Assembly: GCA_013368315.1 (NCBI GenBank)
Contig: JAACJM010000064.1
Span: 248,001 to 312,000 of the forward strand
Origin: Tetrapyrgos nigripes
Lineage: Eukaryota > Basidiomycota > Agaricomycetes > Agaricales > Campanellaceae
DNA: 64,000 bases
Direction of reading: 5' to 3'
Position 1 is the first letter of the stretch. Each line of letters begins with the position of its first letter. The notes beneath the pieces are model-generated. The model worked only from the letters and a program-made list of their open reading frames with translations. It did no database searches and was not told the DNA's origin. Positions 47,002 through 58,240 of the stretch are shown piece by piece. The position numbers and the translations under genes were made by a program.

Positions 47002-48482
47002 TTACGTTTGCTGTAAACTCGAACTCGAACTTCCATCATCCACCACTCCATAAACCGAATGGGTTTGATCTTCTCTCTTCGTCGCCTGATCCATAGAAAC
47101 AAGCTGTTTATCGGCGTTGAGTTGGATTTTTGTTGAGAGAGCTCTAGCTAGTAGAGTATCAGAGGGTTGTTTGGGGGGCTCGTCTGAACCAGGAGTAGTA
47201 TCGGCGGAAGATAAAGTTGAAGAAGTAAATCGGACTTGAGGAATAGTAAGCGTTGCATCGACAAAAGTGGGAGGACTTTGTTCCATAGTCTGGATACCCA
47301 GAGCCCAGTTGACGTTGTCGGGAGAAACGAAGAACTGGATACACCATAGACGGCCTACATTATCACAATGAGAATGCGTTAATGTTAAGTAACGCGGACG
47401 ATAGTATGCAATAGCTTGAACGCACCCATTGCAATAAACTCCATTTGAACCTTCTGCGACACCATCATCCTCTTCTGGAACTGTGGTATCTTAAACTTGA
47501 CTTCAAACGCCAGTACACCCTCTCCACTCTCAATCCCAATCCCATTCCCATTCCCATCCGACTCTTCCAACTCTCGAACCTGAATATCATCGGGTAACGT
47601 TTTAGGTCCAAGAAGCAATAAATCACTTCCAGACATATGTGAAGAAGTAATTTGTGGTAGTACCCGTAGCTGACGGAAGAATTCTTGGTCTCGGAGGATC
47701 AAACATGCTTGGAGGATATCGGAAATAGTCGATCGAGTTAAGGGAGAGGCGTATTTGAGGAAGGAAGTGGTCATATCCATGACAGATATTTGAGTGCTTT
47801 CATTCACTTTCTCATCTGCCGTCCCTGCTCCTAGGGCGCCTGCGTTCCTGGAAAACGAAGGTCTATGATGAACGATAACCCAATAAAATGGAGTATGTCC
47901 CTCGATTGACTTCCGTTGGAGTAAATCCGACAGAGAAAGAGAATATCTCCTACATCCCTCATCACAACTCGCCAAAATATCCTGTACAGCATTCAAATCC
48001 GAATATTTCTGCCCATTAACCAACTCCCTAATAAGGACGAGAATCGTCTCCTCCACCTGTTTAGCTGACATATTCTCCCCTTGAGCATTCGTCCATCCTT
48101 GAGCGTAGTGCTCTGCGTAACTCCAAACTCCGTTTGTCATGGAAACAACGTGATTTGAGACGGATGCGGATAGAGGTGCTATCGAGCTGGATAGAGAGCC
48201 TAAGAAGGATGACATGGTAGAGCTTGCGCTGCCTGGTGATTTGAGGAGAGAGCCGGATCGAAGGGAGCTCAGAATAGATGTCATTGGAGCTGGAGAACTT
48301 GAAGCTGATTCGGAATTTTCGGAGACGACGGTCGATGGAGGGTCTGATGGGGAAGGACTGGCTTGAGGTTCTGCAGCTGGGGGAGATGATGGTACTCAAG
48401 TCTGTAAGTTTATCTGGTTTTTGGAGGATACATGAAGACAGGACACACCAGATTGGGACAGTATAGTTTCTGGCGACGACAT
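47002..48482 (-). CDS. Uncharacterised basidiomycete protein
   Basis: The ATG at 48482 opens an 11-codon exon (48482-48449) spliced to a Ser/Pro-rich stretch (AAEPQASPSPSDPPSTVVSE); this acceptor is the only one that avoids a stop. The main exon reads on through SLSDLLQRKSIEGHTPFYWV, which loosely resembles an ankyrin helix pair, then ISDILQACLILRDQEFFRQL and a probable beta-rich domain (EGVLAFEVKFKIPQF, MVSQKVQMEFIAMG). After an intron near 47430-47355 comes RLWCIQFFVSPDNVNWALGI. The TAA at 47004-47002 overlaps a GTAAGT, so the true end may lie further downstream in an extra exon. No family is recognised; the protein is probably cytosolic. Confidence 0.6.
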
Positions 48483-49528
48483 GGTAGTCAAGAAGTGGTC
48501 AAGAGCCGGACCCGATGATCATAGAAATTTATACGTGTATGTTGCTGTTGCTGGCTTCACAACCGACTGAAGGCTGCGCTCCACTGTTTGACAGGAACAT
48601 CTCGTATCAATTTGAAGACTGCCCAGTTGAACTTGCTGTACCGATGGAATATATCCAAGAATTGATAGCGGCCTTTCGGAAATACTTCAATTAATGCTGG
48701 TAACAAAGCTTGATACAGTTGCTAGGGCGCGTAACCGCGTTGTTTACATCTATTAGGAAAGGAAGTCTACACCCCTAGCTACGCTTGACATTTACCACGA
48801 CTACCATGGCCCTTCTCTACAACGAAGTCATCGTCAAGTGACTCATACAGCCGCCAACACCGGGCCTGTTAAGTGAAGAGAAAGCTTTTGATATATTGTG
48901 GTCGAGGGACGGGGACCTCAGACGGAGGTTTTACTAGCCTCGACTACGGCCTCCGAGTTTTCAACGAGCCTTTGTTAAGGTTGGCCAATAAATTCTTCTC
49001 ATTCTCCATCGCATTGACACTAACTTGCTTTGTAGGACGAAAATAACAAAGAGATAGGCCCCATAGCTCCCAGCCATACGGCCTGGATCGACGGACTTCT
49101 CTCTTCACCTACTACTTTTGGGTCTTGTCGACAGTCACATCCATGCGCAAACGAGCTTCTATCTGCAACGTTTTCGCCATTATCCTGGTTCCATATATCC
49201 CAAGTTGTCGACGATGTCTCCCCATCAATCATTCGCTGAGTTCGATAACCACAAATAGACGTCATCTGTGAAATCTCTGTGATTTTCAGCCTTGAGGCGT
49301 ACACGACGTGCTATTCCAGAGTGGTACTTTTCCTACGGGTCCCTTTTTGGCAAAGGCGAGCTTCTGCGGCTTTTGTTGAAAAGGCCAGAGGATGAAGGGA
49401 GAGAAAGCAGCCTAACCAGTACGTTTGCAAGCTCCGGACGAACCTACTGCCACTCCCTCTGACCACTAGCAATTTTCCCCTTTTTCTCTACCTCGATTAG
49501 CTGTACCGCAGCGTGAATAACAACCATC
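48483..49528. other. Divergent intergenic region
   Basis: This is the promoter space between the uncharacterised minus-strand gene and the HMG-box gene. A 94-codon minus-strand frame (49020-49304) has no recognisable feature. Confidence 0.4.
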
Positions 49529-51457
49529 ATGCCTGTGTACCGAAATGCCGATACTGCGGATATCTTCCCTCGTCGATCCCGTCGTCTTTCTAGGCAAGAG
49601 CCAAAGCACTATGATGGTATGTACTGCGTTCATTCATTCTCTATAATCTTACTGACTGCTTTCATATCTCTAGAGGAAGGTTTCGAGTACTTCGATCCAA
49701 CTTTACTCGAGTCGCGTCATAATTCACCGGACCCATCTTCCGAGTCAACCGAATCCAGAACTATATCTTCACACTCACATTCTCGCTCACCGACGCCATA
49801 CTGTCCCTCTCCTTCATCCCGATCTCTCTCGCCTTCTCCTTTCCCATCACCCGTTCCTCACGCCGTTCGTCGTCTTTCAACCACATTCCAAAATGGCTCT
49901 CGGCGCCACTCAGGCACACACATTGATCCCGCCTCTATCTCTCCCTCCACCTCCACCTCCACCTCCACCTCTTCCCATACCTATTCCCGCACTCAACCCA
50001 AACGCATACCTCGTCCTCCCAACGCTTTCATGCTCTTCCGTTCCCACTTTTGGAGCACCCAGAAAGACCGCATCGCTGAGCGAGACCATCGTCAAATTTC
50101 TCGTATGGTTGGTGTTCTTTGGAACGAGATGCCTCAGGACCAGAAGGAAGTCTATCGTCTAAAGGCTGTGGAAGTGAAGAAGGAGCATATGAAGAGGTTC
50201 CCTAATTATCGATATGCGCCGAGTAGGGATGGAGGATTTAAGAAACCGGCTGATAGGAGGAACTCTTCGGCTTCGGTCGGGAAGGGTGTTAAGGCTAGGA
50301 GAGTTGAGGTACAGCACAGAGTGAAGAAAGAAGTTGCTGCGAGGCCGAGTGCTACCGTGATGTCGACGAAGAAGCCAAGGGTGTCAAAGGACTATACTGA
50401 AGTCGAGGTCAAGAAGGAGACTGAGCGGTACATGCCTTCTCCAAAGGTGGAAGAAGAGGAGGTCAAGATGGAGCAGGATATCGAAGCTGTTGCTGAAGAA
50501 GAGGCCGACATGTACGTTGACGATGACGACGTCAAATACGAGGAGGCAACCGCTTCTTACTTTTCTCTGTCTACCCACGACGTCGCTTATTCCCCTGGCT
50601 ACCACTACAAGTCCCAGTTGGATTCTGACGACGAGGACGAGCCCGAGTTTGTCCCTACGGAGGATATCCCCCCTCTTCACCTTTCGGCTCCAGCTCTATC
50701 TCCTGCGGCTGCTACCTTTCCTGTCGTCGTAAAAGCTGAAGAAAAACAACCAGAGGTGCGTATCTCTTTTTGCATCCTATAGTGCCTCATTAATCAATCT
50801 ATTTTCTTCATCTTTCGTTTACAGACACCAAAAGCAGCTTCAATCTCCCCAATCCCACATTCCTACTTGCACATTGACCCACAATTCGGTATCAGACCCG
50901 ACAGACATCATGTCAACGGTAGTCCTAGTCCCAGACGCGGCTCTTCGTCTTCGTCTGCATCTTCCTCCTCTTTCTCATTGTCATCAATGTCGTCCTTCTC
51001 CTCCTTCACGACGACCACCGCCTCTTCCTCCAAATCTCGTCAAAGCAGTGCCTTCCGTGCCTCAGCTGCAGCTACAGTGAAAGCAAAAGTAGAAAACGAA
51101 GGCTCGCTTTTGTTTTCTGGTTCTGCCTCCAGTGTCCGTACTGCCGATTTCTCCTCCTCCTCCCATCTCTCCAATCCATTCTCTCAATCCGCAACCCCTG
51201 ACACCTGGTTGGGTACTGCTACTATCACTCAACCCGATGCCGATGACGATCATCTGCATTACTTTTACTCGTCCGCGCAGAGTCTGGATGCTAGCTCTGA
51301 GCAATTTGCTTCAGGAGCACCACCAGAGTGTTTCTTGGACGAGCTTTTGGAGTCTTTCCAGATGGGAGTTGGACTGGACCCAATGTCGCTGGATACCATG
51401 TTTGAGGAGTTGGTTGAGATGCCTTTGCCTTTACCTGAGGAGTCGAAGAAGTGGTAG
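49529..51457 (+). CDS. HMG-box (MATA/SOX-type) transcription factor
   Basis: Three exons (49529-49616, 49674-50755, 50825-51457) sum to 1803 nt, giving 600 residues, with introns of 57 and 69 nt. A single HMG box lies at about residues 140-215: KRIPRPPNAFMLFRSHFW, DHRQISRMVGVLWNEMP, YRLKAVEVKKEHMKRFPNYR. Sequence-specific SOX/MATA-type boxes bind and bend DNA in the minor groove; the RPPNAF core marks this class rather than general chromatin HMGB proteins. Ser/Pro-rich tracts precede it and lysine/glutamate-rich and serine-rich tracts follow it (probable activation regions). Such factors control mating and fruiting-body development in mushrooms. The gene is not linked here to recognisable homeodomain or pheromone-receptor genes, so mating-locus identity is not supported. 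Confidence 0.9.
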
Positions 51458-52576
51458 GCGATTGGATGTGGGGGTTGGGCTACCCACAAAAAGTGAAAGA
51501 AGTACTTTCTGGCTGGTCTGTTTCGTACTTGCTCCTTTTTTTTTTTTCAAAAATGCTTGCTGGCTCTTGGCCGACTCGCTCGTTTGTAGCGGGTTTATAA
51601 CCCTCTCCTTCGTTGCTCCGTTGCTTCGTGTCTTTCAATCTTTCGACCATGCATTATTCCCATGACCTCTGAGTCTCAGTGCTCACTCTTATGACCCTTG
51701 TACATGTACGTGTACGCCTGTATATTCTTACTTACGTAGACTTGCCCTCCAGACTCCGGGCCTGGACTTAGCCTCATTCTCACTTTTGTACTTGTCCTTG
51801 TTGACCGATTCCAGAACGATTCATAGCATTCATTCTGTGTTAGTAGTACTACACCCTACTTAGGTTGTGCGATATGTACGATATGTACTACTCACTGTAT
51901 ACCGCTGCATTATCTCCATCGAATATATACATTTGGCATTGAAGACTTCCAGTTGTTCGAGAGAGATCTAGACAAGACCTAGACACTACTAGGCTCGGGA
52001 TCAGTTCATGGGTTTCGAACTCCGACGAAGCAAAGGCGCGACAGCTTCAATCTGGATTCCAATGAAATGATTTTTTCTCCGTTACTTCGCTACCTCAGCT
52101 GCGAGTCTAGCCTTTTTGACCACCATGACAACGTCCTCAAGGCTCAAGGTGATCTGGAAGGTGAGTACTCTCTGTCACACCTGACGACTCGAACATACTC
52201 TAATCCTAACGGTGCAGGTTCCTCAGAAAGACTTTCATTATCAGCTGGCCTCGCGAAGATTGCATGCCCATAAGTGACAAACTCTAGCAACAGTGAATGG
52301 GCCCTTCATGTCTCTATCATCCGCAGAACTCACAAAGCAACTGTGTAGCACGACTGTCTTGAGGCCACTTATCAACGCTTTGACTTGTCCAGCCAGCCAG
52401 CACCAATTCTGGCTCAAAGTTGTCACATTACTCATTCCTTCCGTGAAGTCACTGGCTATCTAGAACATGCACTTGCAGGCTGGCCATGACAATTGCGAGG
52501 ATAAAAGAGGCACTCGTTTCCTGCTAGACCCTCACAAACTTCACCTCCTTCCATACCTGAAGCTGCGACCACGACA
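51458..52576. other. Intergenic stretch
   Basis: The left part is the 3' untranslated region of the HMG gene with a T-run near 51538-51549. A 68-codon frame at 52067-52273 is not convincing. The right end is the promoter of the next gene. Confidence 0.4.
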
Positions 52577-53276
52577 ATGAGCCTTCTTCTACCTAAAAAA
52601 GAGGCCAAGGCGACAACTACGACGACTTCGACTTCGACTCCCTCTGCGTTTAGTGAACCCATGACCCAGGAGCCCGAGAGTCTGGACGCGCAGCAGGTAT
52701 ACGAAGTCTCTGTTGGCTCTCATTTGACTGGTGTAGGGGACAAGCTTGCTGGGGCGACGAAGGAGATAAAGGACCATCGTGTGAGGAGGGACATTGAAGC
52801 TGCAGCGAACTATGCCAGGAGGTATGTCAACCCTTTCTTCTTTTGCTCGTTTCAGCTGGACTGATGAACTTTCGGGTCTCCACTTGCGTTGCTGCTGCTA
52901 CGGACAGTGCTGCACGTCATATGTCGGATGCCTCCTCGACGAACAAGGGTATCATGAAGAACTATCACAAGTTGCTTGCCAAGTATGATGTCAGTAGGGC
53001 TAAATCTCATCTGAAGGTATGTTGTGGCACTGCTAGTCGCCTTGCCTTTTGGTTGATAATGATGAATTCTTTCGCAGAGTACCCAGCCTCAGGTTGCGAA
53101 CCTGTTTGATAGTGACCAATGTGAGTTCCCTTTCTCCCACTGCCATTCTCACTGTCCCACCTTTTACCGGGCATTCCTATTCGTACTCACTCCTTCCTCC
53201 GTTATTACTCTCGTATTTGACAGTGTTGAAAGAGATTGACGACTCGATGAAGAATTTCGTATCTAAGCGGATCTAA
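52577..53276 (+). CDS. Small helical protein, unknown function
   Basis: The ATG at 52577 starts exon 1 (to 52821). Splicing to 52909 (acceptor GGACAG) keeps the frame: NYARR then SAARHMSDASSTNKGIMKNY. Exon 2 ends at LKSHLK-type sequence (SRAKSHLK, near 53017), followed by a short exon (STQPQVANLFDSDQ) and a last exon LKEIDDSMKNFVSKRI ending at the TAA (53274-53276). The protein is small, lacks signal peptide and membrane span, has a Thr/Ser-rich N-terminus and is otherwise predicted helical and charged, with possible coiled-coil or amphipathic character. No family is recognised. Confidence 0.55.
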
Positions 53277-56200
53277 GCGGACCTTACTACTTAGTATGCC
53301 CGTGAAGTCAACGGTCAATCATGCCTATTAGACCCTTGGGGTTTGCTCGACTGGACAGTTTGTCCGGTTTTGGCTGTACTTTTACCTCGGTTACGCTTTG
53401 TCACTGTACTTTGGGTTCTGGAATGCTGATAATATTTTCGGGACTATCTAGCCTCAGAGCTTATTGACACGCCTTGGTACCAACCGTACCTCTTCAAATT
53501 CTCGACGTTTTTCTGGCCACTCTATCTACTGCCCATTCAGTCTGGTGTCTGTTGGCAATTTCCTCCAGAGTTTTTTTTTGTCTAATCTCTGCCATATTTT
53601 TGGCAATTGTGATTTCGATATCCGTATCTGTTCTTCGATGTAAGGCATCATAGTATGACAGTCAAGTCTCAATGGCTTTACCATGAAGGTTGTCATCGCA
53701 GGCATGATCAATCAGAAGGAGTCCGGTGCCAGGTGGGTTATGAAGGGCTGAAGGCTCCGAGTGTCTTTTCTCCATACTTTTCCCCATGGCGTTGCTAAAT
53801 ACTGACGGCGGAGTGTTGCAGATATGCTTAGGAACACCGAAGGACCGACGAGAACCTTCCACCTGCTACATATGTATGTAGCTGCCTAAATGACACTGGC
53901 AATGGTCAATGGTCAATGCTGGTCGATCCGCCGCTCGACGTATGGCTTGGAAAGGCTATTCCTAAACCTTGAATCATGATGGCGCTCCGACTTAGCTTTG
54001 AAGGTCCTCCGAAAATAACATATGTCAGCGGCTGTAGTCTGAGTTATCGATAGGTTGCGTCAGTCAAATTGTATCCTACGTAATGTGAGGTGGTCTTTGA
54101 TTTTCCTGCTTTGACTTCTGGCTTCAGTGGCAAGACATGTTTAGGAGTTCAAGAAGGCCTCGGCGGTGGCGCTAAACTCCTCTAACATGGTAAGCACTTC
54201 AGGAGGATCTCTTCCTTTTCGAGTTTAGGCGCTTGAACGCTTCGAGAACTCTCCTTCTGATCGGCACTCAGAGTTCTTGATTCTCCATTACAATCACCAG
54301 TCCTCATCATGATAGGGGCCTTGCAAGAGTCATCCTGCGTCATTGATAGATTGGCCATCCATCATCCATTCCGGTTTTCAGGGTGAAGGCTGGGGTTTTG
54401 TTGAGTGCTGAATTTTCTCTCCTCTTTGTTCCGATCAGCATTTCTGTGCTCCATCTCACAATCTTCCTGCAACTGTCCGAATTTGAACAGGCCGCGTACG
54501 AATTCGAAGATGGCTTCGCCACAGCATCAGAGTCCGAACAATCAAATCGACTCGGTGGGCGTTACCCTGAGCTCTTGACACCATCCATGGAACCTTGTCT
54601 GAGTCTAAATCTCTGGAGAATCCGTAACACAAGCCATCTGGTTCTTACGATACTCCAGATCCACCAATCCCGTACCATTCCTTAGGCTTGCCATTGACAA
54701 TTAGCATGCACCAGATGCACCAGATGGGACGTCGGGATTCGGGATGATATCATGACTTCATGATCGCGAATGCGAGCCTGTTACTCGACATTGAGTGAGT
54801 GATCCTCTCACCCGCTCGGAAGGCTGATTTTGATTTTCCCCATTTCATCTCAACAGTGGAGTCTCTCGGGGCTTCTAATACCTTTCTAGGTATGGAAGAT
54901 GTCTAGATGTCAGAAAGCGACACTGTCAACCGGACTACCGCCCAAGCGCTTGAGCACTCGTGCACAGTTGCACATTTTCTATCATATATGTAGTAGCCCT
55001 GGTCCGAATGGTCACGGTCAAGAAGCCTGAGATTGTCAAAGATGAAATAGGCGAGAATCGCGATGTTTCCTGATCATTAGCGTGCGGGAGAAGGCCTAGG
55101 TGAGGTGAGATGACTTTGACTCTACTTCTAGTCAGTGTCCTGTCTACATAATTATGTAGAGTGCAATGTGTATCTGAGATGCATATGGGCATAATATGGC
55201 CATTATTGGCACGAGGGTCAGGCTACGGCAACCCCCCACTGTGATTGAGGAGTCCGTGGATTACATGGAGTCCGATGGACTCACTCTCTGATGGAAATAC
55301 TCTGTCAAATACACTTTCCGTGGAGGAAGAGATTTAAATATGTCCTTATTTCGGGAGTACACTGAAAAGTACATTGGCACTGGAAGATTTTTTTTAATCC
55401 ATGTCCATGTCCATCCAGCGACTTGGACTTGCCGTCTGAATTAGACGTCTTAACATTGGCAGCCTCAGTGGCAAAGATTTGTTGATTCTATCGTGTGGCG
55501 CATGCGTCCCGGGTCCAGGTCCGAGTCGCATCAGTCTTCTGCCACTGGCAGTGTCCAGAGGTGTCTACTTAGTCGTACCAAATATAGGAGATTCGTCTCG
55601 CGATATTACTATCGACATCTATAACCGAGAGGTGTCGTCGAAAAGTTCTCGAAATTGTAAGTTGTGACATGGCCTCAGTCAAGGTATGCTTCAGCCTTCT
55701 GTGGAGAACAACGACGGAACGGTTGCAGTTATCTAGACACTGGCAGGGGCAAAGACCAAGGCAGAGATTGGTTGATTATATCGATATCGTACGCGCGTCA
55801 TGTACGGGCTCGAATATGGCAGGTTTGTGCCAGTGGCGCATATGGGCGCATGCCACTGGTGAGTCCGAGACTCCGAGTGGCATCAGTGCTATCCTGCCCC
55901 TAAACTTGCCAATATCTAGGTCTAGAGGTGTCTGATGTAATTGTACTAACTATAGGAGAATCCCGTCGCCATATGCATAGTAGGGGAAGTTGTGGCTTGG
56001 CCTCAGACTCCAGACGTATGTTTCAACCTTTCCGTCCTCGGCGGAGAACACGGAACGGATGCAATTTGAACTTTTTTTTTTTGGGATTCGAAGCCTCAGA
56101 ACCTCCCTTGAAACAACATGCCTTCAACTTATGACAAGCCTGCCGCATATGTGTGTAATGCGCAAGTACACCGTAAATAGGACAAGGGATACATCGAATA

Positions 56201-58240
56201 TCTTCCTCTCCTTCGGGTCGTCACTGCCAACCTGAGCCTCGTCGTAAGTTTTCTGTGTACATACATACTAAGAATCGTCTAATCGTATAACCGTCCGCGT
56301 ACATAGTACGATATGATCAAGTTATGATAATAATGTGGTGCAAGAGTAAGTAAAGTAAACACATATACTGCCGATCTGCGCCGCACACTAAGGATCATGC
56401 TTCGAGCTTCGAGAAGCTCGAATTCGGCGCCACCTGAAGCTTGCCCGAGGGGTGGCATGCAAACCCCGTCTACCCTGATCTACACTGTACTTACCATATG
56501 TTGAACAAAGCAAAGGTGCCACAATAAAAATAAAAAAAAAACATTTGAAAGGGCGAGGAACATAGTCTTAGGGACTTGCGTCGCTAACCTGAGCATGCAT
56601 CATCAGTGGCAACAGGCTTTGGTTGTGTCCCTGCAGAGTCGCAGAGTCTCAAATGGTTGTTGATGACAATAGACTGGAAATAGAAGATTGAGCTTTAGCA
56701 AGTGTACATCCGAGTTATGGACTGGTCGGACATGGGTCGGACATGATATGACGACGTCGACTCGAGGTGTACACAAGGTATACGTGTCTCTATGTCTCGA
56801 GGTACCAAAACCCCAAATCAGACAGTTCCGGGGATGTGATTGACCAACTTGTGTCGACGTCGTATCTTGTCGTGTCTTAATATCTGATATCTAGTAAGTA
56901 ATATCCGAGTCCTATCAGTACTGACGGTAATGCGACCATGGCATTTTAAAACCATTAATTGCATCCGAGCGAGGCTCCCAGACTCATAGGAGTCAAGGAG
57001 ACGATGGGATGGTGCGATGGGGGGGTGGGGGGGGGGCTTCTCGCAACGTACTATGAGCAAGCCATGTCGTTGTATTATTATTCAGTATTTTAATTAATCT
57101 ATATACACCGGAGATTGTGGCCATCAAGTGAAACTTTTCAGGAGAGCCCTAATAGAATAGAATCCAAGTACGTACTAGTAGGAAGTTTAGGGAAAGGGTC
57201 TAGTAAAACTTGGATAACAACGTTCATAACTAAATGAGAGAAGATTTTCAAGCACTGCTAGAAGTTACTTGTTGGTTAATCATAAACGTGTTTGGAACTC
57301 GAGTTGCGATCGGCGGTGGTACTTGCTCGAGTGACTGTGAATTCACTACCTTCGACTATGAACTCCAGCTTATGTTGTAAACTCTTCTCGTACGGTAACA
57401 GAAAGGATTCCCCGTGATTCGGATTTTGCAGGTACCCAGGATTCAAGTTCTTTGATCCCGAGGGCACCGAGATTGTACCTTGTCATCTTGGGTGTTTCAG
57501 TTCCCTTGCTTGGGCGCCAACTTTGCCAAGGGTTCTACAATCCTCGGAGTCGTGAATTTCGGTGCTTCATTTTGGTTTCCTCTTCATCCAACATTCAAGT
57601 CTCTGCATTTCCAAGGCGAAAAATATTTAACCAAAAGGGTGTACCGTCGCAGTCGGTCAGCCCATGATGCCATCTCTAGTTGTCTACCTTCCAGCCAAAC
57701 CTTGTGGCGAGCTTCTCGAGCTTGTGCTCTCGCGCCTGGATGGGTGAAACTTCGCCTCGCGGTCATTTCGACTTCACTGGCTGGTAGAGAGAGGCTACCA
57801 ACTGGTTTGAGCCAGGTACTCATCTCCAACTTATCTCTAACGACCTTTCCACTCCTTGCCATCAGGTCGCCATCAAGTCGCCATCACACGCCACAACCGT
57901 CTTCGCCGATCAGCCGATGTGCCAAGATCCTTTTGTCACTGATATCGTCACTACAGCCAGCATTTTTGGACGCGTACATGACGCGCCTACGCGCCCTTTC
58001 GGGACTGTTCTTGCTCATCGTCTTCCTCGACGAGCAAAACTACCGCCCAAAAAATGGGCAAAAATTGCCGACAAAACGATCCGACAGTACCGGTAGGCAC
58101 ATGATCCTGTTTTCCCCACGTGCGGTCTTGCGGTGTTTCATTGCCTTGTGCGGGTTTCCTAAAAACGTCCGCCTGAGCTGTCGGGCTCGTCCTCTCCTTA
58201 CTACTCCCACTATCCTTCATCTTCCCGCTATTGCAGTCTA
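53277..58240. other. Long gene-poor stretch
   Basis: No exon is supported in almost 5 kb. Open frames exist (for example 54383-54685 and 57480-58241) but have no domain and no coherent splice structure; the last one overlaps the promoter of the glucanase gene. The region holds the tandem duplication at 55455-56070 and a G-run at 57019-57036. It looks like decayed repeat sequence. Confidence 0.4.
55455..56070. repeat. Diverged head-to-tail duplication, about 300-bp units
   Basis: Unit A (about 55455-55735) and unit B (about 55738-56070) share, in the same order: GGCA(A/G)AGATT.GTTGATT.TATCG, TCCGAG ... GCATCAGT, AGAGGTGTCT, ATATAGGAGA / CTATAGGAGA, and a block GTGRC.TGGCCTCAG ... GGAGAACA. 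Overall similarity is patchy, so the duplication is old. No reading frame is conserved between the units. Confidence 0.5.

Noticed and set aside
49529..51457. HMG-box gene as a mating-type locus
   Set aside because: No homeodomain pair, pheromone or receptor gene is nearby; HMG-box factors are numerous in mushrooms.
52000..52040. TTCGAAC motif considered as the T-arm of a tRNA
   Set aside because: The flanking bases do not pair into a T-stem and no acceptor stem or anticodon arm could be found.
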